Below are positions 27,051 to 37,814 of a DNA stretch of 64,000 bases, one piece after another. This DNA comes from Tsukamurella paurometabola DSM 20162 (GTDB lineage Bacteria > Actinomycetota > Actinomycetes > Mycobacteriales > Mycobacteriaceae). The notes under the pieces were generated by a model. The model saw nothing but the letters and a program-made list of their open reading frames with translations. It made no database searches and was not told the origin of the DNA. Both the position numbers and the translations under genes were made by a program. The stretch covers positions 2,604,001 to 2,668,000 of the forward strand of contig NC_014158.1 in assembly GCF_000092225.1 (NCBI RefSeq), in the 5' to 3' direction. Each line of letters starts with the position of its first letter. Position 1 is the stretch's first letter.

Positions 27051-27110
27051 GAGGATCCAGTCTACATAGTGGGGGCGTGTCACCGGCGGACCGGCGATGC
27101 GCCCGCTCGG

Positions 27111-27893
27111 TCAGAGCGGTCCGCCGGCGGCGATCGCGCTGAGCGCCGCGAACTCGTCGGGCTTGAGCGAGGCACCGCCGACCAGGCCGCCGTCCACATC
27201 GGGCTGAGCGACGAGCTCTCCGACGTTCTTACTGCTCACGGAGCCGCCGTACAGGACGCGGATCCCCGCGGCCACCTCTGCCGACGCGATCTCCGCGATG
27301 GTGGCACGCACTGCGGCGCACACCTCCTGGGCGTCGGCGGGGGTCGCGACCTTACCGGTCCCGATTGCCCAGACCGGCTCGTAGGCGATCACGATCTTCG
27401 ACACCTCGTCGGCGGTGAGGCCGGCGAGCGAACCCTTGAGCTGCTCGATGTTGTACTCCACATGCGTGCCCTGCTCACGGATGTCGAGGCCCTCGCCGAT
27501 GCACACGATCGGAGTCAGGCCGTGACGCAGTGCGGCCTTCGTCTTCTCGAGCACGATCTCGTTGGTCTCACCGTGGATGGTGCGGCGCTCGCTGTGTCCG
27601 ACGACCACATAGGTGCAGCCGAGCTTCGCCAGGAAGGCCCCGGAGATATCGCCGGTGTACGCGCCGGAGTCGTGCGGAGACAGATCCTGCGCACCGTAGG
27701 TGATGAGCAGACCGTCTCCGTCGACCGCGGTCTGCACCGAGCGAAGATCGGTGAACGGCGGAATCACCGTCACATCGACTTTGGCGAAGTACTTCTCCGG
27801 CAACGCGAAAGCGAGCTTCTGAACCACCGCGATCGCTTCGAGGTGATTGAGGTTCATCTTCCAGTTGCCGGCGATCAGCGGCTTGCGGCTCAT
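27111..27893 (-). CDS. tpiA: Triosephosphate isomerase
   Basis: 260 residues, complete TIM barrel. Catalytic Asn10/Lys12 (AGNWKMN), His100 (VVGHSERR) and Glu172 ([11 protein letters not shown]) are present. It interconverts dihydroxyacetone-P and glyceraldehyde-3-P. The ATG overlaps the pgk stop (ATGA, 27890-27893). Confidence 0.97.
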   Translation of the reverse strand: MSRKPLIAGNWKMNLNHLEAIAVVQKLAFALPEKYFAKVDVTVIPPFTDLRSVQTAVDGDGLLITYGAQDLSPHDSGAYTGDISGAFLAKLGCTYVVVGHSERRTIHGETNEIVLEKTKAALRHGLTPIVCIGEGLDIREQGTHVEYNIEQLKGSLAGLTADEVSKIVIAYEPVWAIGTGKVATPADAQEVCAAVRATIAEIASAEVAAGIRVLYGGSVSSKNVGELVAQPDVDGGLVGGASLKPDEFAALSAIAAGGPL

Positions 27894-29128
27894 GTGTCAC
27901 CCCTCTGCAGCACCTGGAGCCCCGGGAGCTCCTTGCCCTCGAGGTACTCCAGCGACGCCCCACCACCGGTGGAGATGTGGCTGAAGCCGTCCTCGTCGAG
28001 GCCGAGGGTGCGCACGGCTGCGGCCGAATCGCCGCCGCCGACCACGGTGAAGGCTCCGTTACTGGTCGCCTTGATGACCGCCTCGGCGACTGCCTTGGTT
28101 CCCGCGGCGAACGCCGGGAACTCGAAGACGCCCATGGGACCGTTCCAGAACACCGTCTTCGCCTCGGTCAGCACCGCGCCGAAGCGCTGGGCCGATTCGG
28201 GGCCGATGTCGAGGCCCATCCAGCCATCCTCGATCGCGTCGGCCGCGACGGTCTTCGACGCGGCGTCGGCGGCGAACTTATCGGCCACGACCACGTCGAT
28301 CGGCAGGTGCAGCACGTCACCGAACTCCTGCAACAGCTGCTTGCAGGTGTCGATCTGGTCCTCCTGCAGCAGCGAGGTGCCCACCGAGTAACCCTGCGCT
28401 GCAAGGAAAGTGAACGCCATACCGCCGCCGATCACCAGGGTGTCGACCTTCGGCGCAAGGGCCCGGATCACGCCCAGCTTGTCGGAGACCTTCGAGCCGC
28501 CGAGCACCACGGCGTAGGGACGCGACGGGTTCTCGGTGAGTTGTGCGAGGACGCGGACCTCGGCATCGACCAACTGGCCGGCGTAGGCCGGGAGCAGCTT
28601 GGCCACGTCGTACACCGAGGCCTGCTTGCGGTGCACCACACCGAAGCCGTCGGAGACGAAGGCACCGGGTCCGGCATGCGAGGAGACGTCGACGAGCTCG
28701 GCGAGATCGCGCGCCAGCGCCTCCCGCTCGGCGTCGTCCTTGCTGGTCTCGCGCGCGTCGAAGCGCACGTTCTCGAGCAGCAGCACGTCACCGTCGGTGA
28801 GGCCCTCGGCGCGCGCGAGCGCATCCTGGCCCACTACATCACCCGCGAGCTGGACGTTGCGGCCGAGCCGCTCCCCCAGTTCCTTCGCCACCGGTGCGAG
28901 GGAGAACGCGGGATCGGGTGCGCCCTTGGGGCGGCCGAGATGCGCGGTGACGATCACCTTGGCGCCCGCCTCGGCGAGGGCCTTGATGGTGGGCACCGAC
29001 GCGACGATGCGCCCGGCATCGGTGATGCGGTCACCGTCGAGGGGCACGTTCAGGTCGCTACGGACCAGTACCGTGCGTCCCTCGACGCCCTCGGCGAGGA
29101 GGTCGGAGAGCGTGGAAACGGAACTCAC
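27890..29128 (-). CDS. pgk: Phosphoglycerate kinase
   Basis: 412 residues. Substrate motif [12 protein letters not shown] is near the N-terminus. The C-terminal nucleotide block [14 protein letters not shown] and the [13 protein letters not shown] signature are intact. It makes ATP from 1,3-bisphosphoglycerate. It lies 12 nt after gap and overlaps tpiA. Confidence 0.97.
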   Translation of the reverse strand: MSSVSTLSDLLAEGVEGRTVLVRSDLNVPLDGDRITDAGRIVASVPTIKALAEAGAKVIVTAHLGRPKGAPDPAFSLAPVAKELGERLGRNVQLAGDVVGQDALARAEGLTDGDVLLLENVRFDARETSKDDAEREALARDLAELVDVSSHAGPGAFVSDGFGVVHRKQASVYDVAKLLPAYAGQLVDAEVRVLAQLTENPSRPYAVVLGGSKVSDKLGVIRALAPKVDTLVIGGGMAFTFLAAQGYSVGTSLLQEDQIDTCKQLLQEFGDVLHLPIDVVVADKFAADAASKTVAADAIEDGWMGLDIGPESAQRFGAVLTEAKTVFWNGPMGVFEFPAFAAGTKAVAEAVIKATSNGAFTVVGGGDSAAAVRTLGLDEDGFSHISTGGGASLEYLEGKELPGLQVLQRGDT

Positions 29129-29140
29129 GCCGACGACCGC

Positions 29141-30157
<1,017 letters not shown>

Positions 30158-30319
30158 TTAACTGCTCCTTCGACTGGGTGTGCCTGTCACCACACCCTAT
30201 CGCGTGGCACATTCGCACCGGCAGGGAGCAGGGACTTCGTGCTCGTCACACTTTCTTCGCCTAGCTTCGGACATTTCCGGGCGAACTCCCCGGGTGTCCC
30301 GCTCCCCGCCGGGAACGGA

Positions 30320-30961
30320 TCAGTCGGTACGGGCGTGACGGGGCACGTAGTCCGGATCGTGGCCGAGCCGCAGCGCGTGCTTGCCGAGGGTGGTCGATTC
30401 GAAGACGCTGGGCGTCCGGTCGTCACCGAGGACGACGAGCGCCAGGATCACGAAGCCGAATATGCCGATCGGCGGGTCCGCGAGATCGGCTCCCATGTCC
30501 ACCCAAGCGCCGATCGTGGCGGCAAAACCGAGGAGAAAGAGCCCGCGCCCCAACCACGCAGGGGTCCTCGCTTTCCACAGACGCTTGATCGATTGCTTCG
30601 TCGGGGCGTTGGTCCCCGCCCGGAGCGCCGCCCACCGCCGGACGGGACCGATTCCCGCAGCCCAGGCTATTCGCCGCCACCGCTTGACGGCCTTGCGGCG
30701 GTGCGCGCACCAGTACAGGCGCCGTACCGACGCCATGGCGGCGTAGCCGTAGGCCGTCGCCAGGAAGAACAGCTGGAACGCGGCGAACGCCCCCGTCGCT
30801 ACTGCCAACCACCGGTCAGCCGCCGACTCGCCCGCGCGGAACCTGCCATACAGATCTGGACTGAATACGACGAGCACCCACAGCAGAAGCGCCGCCACGA
30901 CCGCACTGACCGCCGCGAGGCAACCACGACGGCTGGCGCTGCCGGACTCGGGTTCGCTCAC
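30320..30961 (-). CDS. Membrane protein of unknown function, 213 aa
   Basis: Hydrophobic helices at about 14-34, 47-75 and 135-180 alternate with an Arg-rich cytoplasmic loop (RRLYWCAHRRKAVKRWRR, near 80-97). No catalytic motif is recognisable. The GTG at 30961 is preceded by TATAGT 6 nt away, so it likely has its own leaderless promoter between whiA and gap. Taxonomic spread and role are unknown to me. Confidence 0.7.
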   Translation of the reverse strand: MSEPESGSASRRGCLAAVSAVVAALLLWVLVVFSPDLYGRFRAGESAADRWLAVATGAFAAFQLFFLATAYGYAAMASVRRLYWCAHRRKAVKRWRRIAWAAGIGPVRRWAALRAGTNAPTKQSIKRLWKARTPAWLGRGLFLLGFAATIGAWVDMGADLADPPIGIFGFVILALVVLGDDRTPSVFESTTLGKHALRLGHDPDYVPRHARTD

Positions 30962-30967
30962 ACGCCG

Positions 30968-30973
30968 ACTATA
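30968..30973 (-). promoter_or_regulatory. -10 hexamer TATAGT, leaderless spacing
   Basis: TATAGT reads toward the 213-aa membrane protein with CGGCGT (6 nt) before its GTG. Confidence 0.5.
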
Positions 30974-30995
30974 TCCACATCAGTGGATCGACAAT

Positions 30996-31982
30996 TCATT
31001 CTCCGTCGTCGAGCATGTCCGCGGTGACGGCGGATTCGGTATCCGGGACACCGTCGGCGGCGGCGCGCTTGTCGGCCATGGACAGCAGGCGGCGGATGCG
31101 GCCGGCCACGGCGTCCTTGGTCATCGGCGGGTCGGCGAGCTGACCGAGCTCCTCCAGGGACGCCTGACGGTGCTGCACCCGCAGCGAACCGGCCTGCGCG
31201 AGGTGATCGGGGACGTCGGGACCGAGGATCTCCAGCGCCCGCTCGACGCGCGCGGCGGCCGCGACGGCGGCCCGGGCGGAGCGGCGCAGGTTGGCGTCAT
31301 CGAAGTTGGCGAGGCGGTTGGCGGTGGCGCGTACCTCGCGCCGCATCCGGCGCTCCTCCCACACCAACCGGGTGTCGTTGGCACCCATCCGGGTGAGCAG
31401 CGCGCCGATGGCCTCGCCATCGCGGACCACCACGCGGTCGGCGCCGCGCACTTCGCGTGCCTTCGCGGTGACGCCGAGGCGGCGAGCACAGCCGACGAGC
31501 GCGAGCGCCACCTCGGGCCCGGGACAGGAAACCTCGAGGGCGCTGGAGCGGCCGGGTTCGGTCAGAGACCCGTGGGCGAGGAAGGCGCCGCGCCACGCCG
31601 CTTCCGAATCGCCGACGGACCCGCCGACGATATGCGACGGCAGCCCCACCACCGGCCGCCCGCGCATATCGAGCAGTCCCGTCTGTCGCGCGAGCGCTTC
31701 GCCGTCCTTGACCACGCGGACGATGTACCGGGCCGCCTTACGGAGGCCACCTGCGCTGAGCACGTGGACATCGGAGTTGTAACCGTAGAGATCGAGGATC
31801 TCCTTGCGGAGACGGCGAGCGATGATGCCCATATCGACCTCCGCCTCGACGATCACCCTGCCGCCCTGGATGTGCAGTCCCCCCGCGAAGCGCAGCAGAG
31901 AGGCCACCTCGGCGCGGCGGCAACTCACCTGCGTGATGGAGAGCCTGCTCAGCTCATCCTTGACCTGGGATGTCAACGCCAC
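30996..31982 (-). CDS. whiA: WhiA sporulation/division regulator
   Basis: 328 residues. An N-terminal LAGLIDADG-like fold ([25 protein letters not shown]) is followed by a C-terminal helix-turn-helix ([17 protein letters not shown]). It controls cell-division and chromosome-segregation genes in actinobacteria. Start GTG 31982 is decided by AGGAGGAG 7 nt upstream and by alignment to the mycobacterial VKDELSRL N-terminus. Part of the conserved rapZ-yvcK-whiA unit. Confidence 0.95.
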   Translation of the reverse strand: MALTSQVKDELSRLSITQVSCRRAEVASLLRFAGGLHIQGGRVIVEAEVDMGIIARRLRKEILDLYGYNSDVHVLSAGGLRKAARYIVRVVKDGEALARQTGLLDMRGRPVVGLPSHIVGGSVGDSEAAWRGAFLAHGSLTEPGRSSALEVSCPGPEVALALVGCARRLGVTAKAREVRGADRVVVRDGEAIGALLTRMGANDTRLVWEERRMRREVRATANRLANFDDANLRRSARAAVAAAARVERALEILGPDVPDHLAQAGSLRVQHRQASLEELGQLADPPMTKDAVAGRIRRLLSMADKRAAADGVPDTESAVTADMLDDGE

Positions 31983-32040
31983 GGCGGGACTCCTCCTAGG
32001 GGACGTGATCGGGCGGGCGGACAAAGACAGAAGAGTTTAA

Positions 32041-33003
32041 CTACTGAGTGCCTGAGGATTCACTGTAGGCCACATCCCCGATCGCGGCTGCCAGTGCGGC
32101 AGGGTCGTGCTGATGCGTTCCGGGAACGCCGACGGTGACGAAATGCGGGCGGGCACCGAGCAGCGCTGTGGCGCGCACCAGATGCTCACGCTCCGGTCCT
32201 GGCGGCACCGTCTCGGCATCGACGATCACATCGTCGAATTGCAGGCCATCGGCGTGCGCCGCCAAAACGTGCAGGTGCCGCTCGGGCGAGTACCCCACCG
32301 TCTCTCCCGGCTCCGGCGCCAGATTGAGGATGAGCACCCGCCGCGCCGACGTGCGTTTGAGGGCATCGAGTTGCTCGGGAACGAGCACGTGGGGGATCAC
32401 TGAACTGAACCAGGATCCGGGCCCCAGGGTGACCACGTCGGCACCGAGGATCGCCTCGATCGAATCGACGCACGCCTCCGGATGCGATGGAAGTAGGCGG
32501 ACCCGGCGCACCTGTCCGGGGGTAACGGCTACTGCGACCTGCCCCCGAATCACCCTGGACAGTCGCGGATCTTCCTCCAGCCCTGTGACATCCGCTTCGA
32601 TCCGCAGCGGACCGGGCACCATCGGCAGCACACGTCCCTCGATACCGAACCGGTCCACCAGCGCGTCGAGCGCATCGACCGGATCGCCGAGCACCTCGCA
32701 CAGCCCGGCGAGCAGGAGATTGCCCACCGGGTGGCCGGCCATGGCACCGCCACCGCCGAAGCGGTGCTGCAGGATTCCCGCCCAGAACTCGCCGCGGTCG
32801 TCGTCGGGCATCAGGGCTGCCAGCGCCATTCGCAGATCACCGGGCGGGATGATGCCGAGCTCGGTGCGCAACCGGCCCGACGAGCCGCCGTCGTCGGCGA
32901 CGGTGACGATCGCGGTGATATCGGCATCGAGCGTCCGCATCGCGCGCAGGGTGGCGAAGAGTCCATGTCCGCCGCCCAGCGCGGCTACCTTCAGCGCACT
33001 CAT
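32041..33003 (-). CDS. yvcK: YvcK/CuvA family gluconeogenesis and cell-shape factor
   Basis: 320 residues. The CofD-like fold binds UDP-sugars. Conserved blocks are ALGGGHGLFATL, VTVADDGGSSGRLR and PGSWFSSVIPHVL. M. tuberculosis CuvA (Rv1422) supports polar growth and cell-wall precursor metabolism. Its ATG overlaps the rapZ stop (33000-33003). Confidence 0.94.
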   Translation of the reverse strand: MSALKVAALGGGHGLFATLRAMRTLDADITAIVTVADDGGSSGRLRTELGIIPPGDLRMALAALMPDDDRGEFWAGILQHRFGGGGAMAGHPVGNLLLAGLCEVLGDPVDALDALVDRFGIEGRVLPMVPGPLRIEADVTGLEEDPRLSRVIRGQVAVAVTPGQVRRVRLLPSHPEACVDSIEAILGADVVTLGPGSWFSSVIPHVLVPEQLDALKRTSARRVLILNLAPEPGETVGYSPERHLHVLAAHADGLQFDDVIVDAETVPPGPEREHLVRATALLGARPHFVTVGVPGTHQHDPAALAAAIGDVAYSESSGTQ

Positions 33004-33929
33004 TCGAGCCCCAGATCTCGGTGCGCTGCACGCACTTCCATTCCCGGACGGTCGGACAGCCGGTGCACCAATTCTTCGGTCATGGCCACGCTGCGGTGCT
33101 TCCCACCGGTGCAGCCCACGCCGATCGTGAGGTAGGTCTTGCCCTCACGGCGGTAACCGTCGAGCACCGGCTCGATGAGTTCGGCGTAGGTGTCCAGGAA
33201 TTCGGAGGCACCGGGCTGCCCGAGCACGTAGTCCGAGACCTCATCCGTGAGACCGTTGAGCGGACGGAGTTCGGGGATCCAGAAGGGATTCGGGAGAAAG
33301 CGCACATCCATCACCATGTCGGCATCGAGCAGGATGCCGTTCTTGAATCCGAACGACTCGACCGTCACCGTCACCGTGCCCGACCGCAGCGTGCGGAAGG
33401 CGTTCTCGATGTTCTCCCGCAGGCGCGCGACCGACAGGTTCGAAGTATCGACCACGAGGTCGGCGGTCGATCGAATCGGTTGCAGAATATGACGTTCCGC
33501 CGCAATCCCCTCGGCGAGGGTGCCGCTTCCCTGCAGCGGATGCTTGCGGCGTACCTGCTCGAACCGGCGGATCAGCGTTTGATCCGAGGCGTCGAGGAAC
33601 AACACGCGCGGTTCGATCTCCTTCTCCGCGAGTTCGCGCCGGATGTCGGCGAAGTCTCCCGTGAAGGTGCGGCTGCGCACATCGGTGACGATGCACAGGC
33701 GGTGGATGCGGGATTCGTCGGCAAGGGAGATGTCGACCATCTTGCCGATCAGTGCCGGCGGCAGATTATCGGCGACGTACCAGCCGAGGTCCTCGAGCAC
33801 CTTGGCGGCGGTGCCCCGCCCGGCGCCGGACAGACCGGTCACCAGCAGCACGTCCATGGGTCCGTCGCTGCGATGCTCCCCGACGGTCCGCTCTCCGGTG
33901 TCGGTGTCCTGGTGCCCGGTTGGGCGCAC
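33000..33929 (-). CDS. rapZ: RNase adapter protein RapZ / nucleotide-binding protein
   Basis: 309 residues. P-loop VTGLSGAGRGTAAK is near residue 30 and the C-terminal conserved block is VGCTGGKHRSVA. In E. coli RapZ targets GlmZ small RNA and thereby GlmS; the actinobacterial role is unclear, and no GlmZ is expected here. GTG 33929 is supported by GAGGAG about 9 nt upstream. In M. tuberculosis uvrC directly precedes this gene; here about 5 kb of other genes intervene. Confidence 0.93.
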   Translation of the reverse strand: MRPTGHQDTDTGERTVGEHRSDGPMDVLLVTGLSGAGRGTAAKVLEDLGWYVADNLPPALIGKMVDISLADESRIHRLCIVTDVRSRTFTGDFADIRRELAEKEIEPRVLFLDASDQTLIRRFEQVRRKHPLQGSGTLAEGIAAERHILQPIRSTADLVVDTSNLSVARLRENIENAFRTLRSGTVTVTVESFGFKNGILLDADMVMDVRFLPNPFWIPELRPLNGLTDEVSDYVLGQPGASEFLDTYAELIEPVLDGYRREGKTYLTIGVGCTGGKHRSVAMTEELVHRLSDRPGMEVRAAHRDLGLE

Positions 33930-34043
33930 GGTCGTCTCTCCTCATCGCGCGGCGGAATCGTTCGGATTCAGAGTAGCCACCGATGCGCCCGGACGGGAGG
34001 TGTCCGAGGTCGGGAGGGCCGTGGACGCCCGACTCCGGCGAGT

Positions 34044-34049
34044 TAGAGT
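34044..34049 (+). promoter_or_regulatory. -10 hexamer TAGAGT, leaderless spacing
   Basis: TAGAGT ends 6 nt before the GTG at 34056 of the M15 peptidase gene. Confidence 0.5.
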
Positions 34050-34055
34050 CGGACA

Positions 34056-34514
34056 GTGCGTGTTCTTCGGCCACTCCTGCGCCTCGGACTCGGCACGGCG
34101 ATGGCAGTGACCGCGGCACCGTGGGCAACTGCGGATACCGCCGCCGGGCTCTCCCCTGGCCTCGCGCGTGCCTATGCGGCCGCCCTCCACAGCGCGAGCA
34201 CCGCAGGTGTGCCGTTGTCCATCACATCGGGCAAACGAACCTGGGCGCAGCAGCAGTGGCTATGGCTGGACGGCCTCGACCGATACGGCTCACCCGAGGC
34301 CGCGCGACGCTGGGTGCTACCACCCGGCGAGTCCACTCACGTGACCGGCGATGCCGTCGACGTCGGGCCGTATGAGGGCGCGGTGTGGTTGCAGGACAAC
34401 GGGTATCGTTGGGGATTGTGCCGCACGTTCGGCAACGAGTGGTGGCACTTCGAGCTCGCGACCACACCCGGTCACGCATGTCCGCCGACGGTGCCGGACG
34501 CGTCGCTGCGCTGA
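34056..34514 (+). CDS. Secreted M15-family D,D-carboxypeptidase-like protein
   Basis: 152 residues. A signal peptide (about 1-26, ending ATADTAAG) precedes a compact VanY/M15 domain. Zinc motif STHVTGDAVDVG provides His and Asp, and EWWHFE the catalytic Glu and second His. It probably trims peptidoglycan stem peptides outside the cell. The start GTG is set by the leaderless -10 element. It is shorter than typical M15B enzymes and has no cell-wall-binding domain. Confidence 0.85.
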   Translation: MRVLRPLLRLGLGTAMAVTAAPWATADTAAGLSPGLARAYAAALHSASTAGVPLSITSGKRTWAQQQWLWLDGLDRYGSPEAARRWVLPPGESTHVTGDAVDVGPYEGAVWLQDNGYRWGLCRTFGNEWWHFELATTPGHACPPTVPDASLR

Positions 34515-34584
34515 TCGGAAAGCCTTCGCCGGTCTCGCGGCGATGCTAGGTTGACCAGCATCGTCGAGCGCCTGGAGGCTCCCC

Positions 34585-36561
34585 ATGACCGGTCCGCATC
34601 CCCGCCTGAAGTCCGCCGCTGCGGCCGTTTTCGTCGTCCCGCTCGTGCTCGCCGGATGTGGCACGTCCGGCTCCGGCGGCGCACCGTCGTCGACCGCGGC
34701 GGTGGCGGCCGAGGGATGTGCCGCGACCGGCGCGCAGGGCACCATGTTCACACCGTCGGCGACCGCGTCGCCCACCGGTCCCAAGGACATCAGCACCACA
34801 CCGGAGGGAGCGTCGGGATACCGGTCCGGCCTGCCCGTGACCTATACCAAGGACTATTCGGTGGCCACCGCGAATCCGATCGCCACCCGTGCGGCCTGCG
34901 AGGTACTCGCCGCAGGAGGCACGGCCGCCGACGCCCTGGTGACCGCGCAGACTGTTCTCGGGCTCGTGGAGCCTCAGTCCTCGGGCATCGCGGGCGGAGC
35001 CTTCTTGCTCTACTACGACGCGAAGCAGAAAAAGATCCAGGCCTACGACGGCCGCGAGACCGCGCCGTCGAGCGCCGATCAGAACTACCTGCGGTGGGTG
35101 TCTCCCGACGACCAGAGCGCACCAAAACCGGACGCCCGCTCCTCCGGCCGGGCGATCGGCGTGCCCGGTGCACTCCGGCTCCTCGAGGCCGTCCAGGGCG
35201 AACACGGCCAGAAGTCGTGGCGCGAACTGTTCGACCCCGCGGTGCGGATCGCCGACGACGGCTTCGACATCAGTGACCGCTTGGCGGGCGCGATCGCCGA
35301 CGAGGCGAAGAACTTCGCGAACGACGCTGATCTGCGGGGCTACTTGCTCGAGCCCGACGGGGCGCCGAAGAAGGCGGGAACCAAGCTGGTCAATCCCGCG
35401 TACGCGAAGACGCTCGGCGCCGTCGCCTCGGAGGGCGCGAAGGCCTTCTACACGGGTGCAATCGCTGCGTCCATCGTCGATTCGGTGCGCGATACCACTG
35501 GCGGGCGCACCGCCGGAACGATGACCCTGGAGGATCTCGCGAACTACCAGGTGCAGGTCCGCGAAGCGGTGTGCACCCCGTACCGCGACCGCGAGCTGTG
35601 CGGTATGCCGGCGCCGTCGTCGGGCGGGATCACGGTGGCGCAGGCGCTCGGCATCCTCAACTCGTTCGACCTGACCGACCTGGGGCCGGCGGCCCAGCGC
35701 GGCTCCGACCCCGGGCCCGACGGCGGGGTGCCCACCGCGAAGGCGATTCACCTGATCTCCGAGGCCGAGCGGCTGGCCTACGCCGACCGCGACAAGTACA
35801 TCGCCGACCCCGCATTCGTCCCACTCCCAGGCGGATCACCGGCGGCCATGGTCGATCCGGCGTACCTGCAGGGCCGCGCGAAGCTGATCGATCCGAACAA
35901 GTCGATGGGGACTGCCAGGGCCGGTGATCTGCCGACGGCAACGCCCGGCGTCACCACCACACCCGAGCACGGGACCAGTCACATCACGGTGCTCGACAAG
36001 TACGGGAACGTGGCCTCGATGACGACGACCATCGAGTCGGCGTTCGGTTCGTACCACATGACGAACGGCTTCCTGCTGAACAATCAGCTCACCGACTTCT
36101 CCGCGGAGCCGGTCGATTCCACCGGCGCCCCGGTGGCCAACCGGGTGGAGGCGAACAAGCGCCCGCGCAGCTCGATGTCACCGACCCTCCTGTTCGCGCG
36201 CGGTTCAGACGGCCGGCGCGGCGAGGTGCTCGGCGCCCTCGGCTCCCCCGGCGGTGCGGTGATCATTCAGTACGTGATCAAGACGATCATCGGGCTCACG
36301 GATTGGAAGCTCAACCCGCAACAGGCGGTGTCCATGGCGAACTTCGGGGCGGCGAATTCGCCGAAGACGAACCTGGGCACCGAGCATCCGGCGGTGTCGA
36401 GCGCGGAGGGAGCGAAGGTCGCCGACGAGCTTCGGGCACTCGGTCATCAGCTCAATATGGTGCCGCAGGTGTCCGGTCTGTCGGCCATCGTCAAGCAGGA
36501 CGGGGTCTACGCGGGCGGTGTCGACCCGCGTCGCGAAGGAATCGTTCTCGGCGGAGGCTAA
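34585..36561 (+). CDS. ggt: Gamma-glutamyltranspeptidase, lipoprotein
   Basis: 658 residues. A lipobox LAGC puts the lipidated cysteine at residue 25, so it is anchored outside the membrane. The autocatalytic cleavage site and nucleophile are Thr464 in EHGTSHITV. Downstream GSPGGAVIIQYV is the conserved oxyanion region. Ntn-hydrolase that cleaves gamma-glutamyl bonds of glutathione-like peptides; mycothiol producers may use it on glutamyl amides. ATG 34585 has GGAGG about 8 nt upstream. Similar to the lipoprotein GgtB of M. tuberculosis. Confidence 0.95.
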   Translation: MTGPHPRLKSAAAAVFVVPLVLAGCGTSGSGGAPSSTAAVAAEGCAATGAQGTMFTPSATASPTGPKDISTTPEGASGYRSGLPVTYTKDYSVATANPIATRAACEVLAAGGTAADALVTAQTVLGLVEPQSSGIAGGAFLLYYDAKQKKIQAYDGRETAPSSADQNYLRWVSPDDQSAPKPDARSSGRAIGVPGALRLLEAVQGEHGQKSWRELFDPAVRIADDGFDISDRLAGAIADEAKNFANDADLRGYLLEPDGAPKKAGTKLVNPAYAKTLGAVASEGAKAFYTGAIAASIVDSVRDTTGGRTAGTMTLEDLANYQVQVREAVCTPYRDRELCGMPAPSSGGITVAQALGILNSFDLTDLGPAAQRGSDPGPDGGVPTAKAIHLISEAERLAYADRDKYIADPAFVPLPGGSPAAMVDPAYLQGRAKLIDPNKSMGTARAGDLPTATPGVTTTPEHGTSHITVLDKYGNVASMTTTIESAFGSYHMTNGFLLNNQLTDFSAEPVDSTGAPVANRVEANKRPRSSMSPTLLFARGSDGRRGEVLGALGSPGGAVIIQYVIKTIIGLTDWKLNPQQAVSMANFGAANSPKTNLGTEHPAVSSAEGAKVADELRALGHQLNMVPQVSGLSAIVKQDGVYAGGVDPRREGIVLGGG

Positions 36562-36588
36562 CGACCCGCTCCACACGACGATGTGCGC

Positions 36589-36594
36589 TACCGT
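36589..36594 (+). promoter_or_regulatory. -10 hexamer TACCGT, leaderless spacing
   Basis: TACCGT ends 6 nt before the ATG at 36601. Confidence 0.45.
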
Positions 36595-36600
36595 CGATCC

Positions 36601-37179
36601 ATGGGGGCGAAGTGCATGTTCGTGGTGGCGTCGAGCGGCGACCCGTCGAGTCGGCTGCGCGACCTACCCGCGATCGACGTGGCCGCCTCGAACTCCCTCG
36701 CGACGGCGATCCTCGGCACGCGTACCTGGGGCAGGAAGCGGCGCGCCTACCGCACCGGCAACCTCGCCGAGGATGCGAATCCGCACGACGAGACCGGAAT
36801 CGGCGTCTTCGGCGAGCTGGTGATCGTGAGCGGCGACGAGACCGCATCCTGGATCGAACAGGACGTTCCCGCGTGGGGCGGCGCATTGTTGGAAGCCGGA
36901 GACGTCGACGCGTTCGTCTTGCACTCCGTTGTGACCATGGGCGGTTTCGCGTTCTGGCGCAACAGCACCCCGATCCGGGCCTTCGCCGGCGCGGAGGGCG
37001 AGGCGATCATCGATCAGGGTTCGCGGCTCCCGTTCGAGCGGGATCTCGATGTTGCCGAGCACGGCTACGAATGGATCGCCGAGAACGCCCTCCTGGACCG
37101 GTTGGGCTTCAGCTACGAAGGGCCGCCCTCCACCGACGGCTTCGACCCGGCGACCGTACCGCTGCTGATGTACCGGTGA
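36601..37179 (+). CDS. Hypothetical protein, tandem paralogue A (192 aa)
   Basis: Soluble, no signal peptide. It begins MGAKCMFVVASSGDPSSRLR and ends DPATVPLLMYR. It contains two Gly-rich strands (GIGVFGELVIVSG, VTMGGFAFWRNS). It aligns end-to-end with the next gene, sharing the start MG.KC.FLVAS and the end YEGP....DPATVPLL.YR. I do not recognise a catalytic motif. It may belong to an actinobacterial family of unknown function (possibly DUF6928); that label is a recollection and unverified. Own leaderless promoter. Confidence 0.75.
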   Translation: MGAKCMFVVASSGDPSSRLRDLPAIDVAASNSLATAILGTRTWGRKRRAYRTGNLAEDANPHDETGIGVFGELVIVSGDETASWIEQDVPAWGGALLEAGDVDAFVLHSVVTMGGFAFWRNSTPIRAFAGAEGEAIIDQGSRLPFERDLDVAEHGYEWIAENALLDRLGFSYEGPPSTDGFDPATVPLLMYR

Positions 37180-37217
37180 CGCTGGTCGCCACCAAGAAGC
37201 TCATAAGTCACGGCTCC

Positions 37218-37223
37218 TAGCGT
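37218..37223 (+). promoter_or_regulatory. -10 hexamer TAGCGT, leaderless spacing
   Basis: TAGCGT ends 6 nt before the ATG at 37230, repeating the arrangement at paralogue A. Confidence 0.45.
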
Positions 37224-37229
37224 CGGCGC

Positions 37230-37811
37230 ATGGGAATGAAGTGCACCTTTCTCGTCGCGTCGATGGCTGACCCGGCGACACGGTTGAAAGATCTTCCGCA
37301 ACTGGATGTCGCGGCATCGGACACACTCGCGACGGAGATCCTGGGCAAGCGAACCTGGGGGCGATCGCGCCGGGCCCACCGTTCCGGGGATCTCGCCTCA
37401 GACGTCCACCTCGACGTCGACGAGATCGCGATCGGCGCGTTCGGCGACATCACGATCGTGGCTTATCAGGGGGCTTGCGAATGGATCGAGGGCAACCCGC
37501 CGGCGTGGGGGCGCGCGCTGATCGCGGAGCACGAGATCGACGTCTTCGCACTGCAGTCGACGGTGAACATGGGAGCCTTCGCCTTCTGGCGGGACGCCAG
37601 ACTGACCCGGGCGTACGCGGGCGGCGACGGTGAGGTCTTCGTCGACGACGGTGCGGTGCTGCCCTTCGAGCACGAGGCGGCACCCGACGACGGTGATTTC
37701 GGCAGGGTCACCGAGTTGGCCATGCTCGATCGGCTCGGCTATTGGTACGAAGGTCCGCGACCGCCGAATGCGATCGATCCGGCCACCGTCCCCCTTCTGG
37801 TGTACCGCTGA
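37230..37811 (+). CDS. Hypothetical protein, tandem paralogue B (193 aa)
   Basis: The second copy of a tandem duplication, 50 bp after paralogue A. Shared positions include the Trp/Gly/Arg cluster (KRTWGRSRRAHRSGDLA versus TRTWGRKRRAYRTGNLA), the GAFAFWRD block and the C-terminal tail. The two have diverged over much of their length, so the duplication is not recent. Each has its own promoter-like hexamer, which suggests separate regulation. Confidence 0.75.
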   Translation: MGMKCTFLVASMADPATRLKDLPQLDVAASDTLATEILGKRTWGRSRRAHRSGDLASDVHLDVDEIAIGAFGDITIVAYQGACEWIEGNPPAWGRALIAEHEIDVFALQSTVNMGAFAFWRDARLTRAYAGGDGEVFVDDGAVLPFEHEAAPDDGDFGRVTELAMLDRLGYWYEGPRPPNAIDPATVPLLVYR

Positions 37812-37814
37812 CCC

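Noticed and set aside
27051-27083. Extended secG start at GTG 27083
   Set aside because: It would add 11 residues before the usual first helix without a Shine-Dalgarno; GTG 27050 fits the family length.
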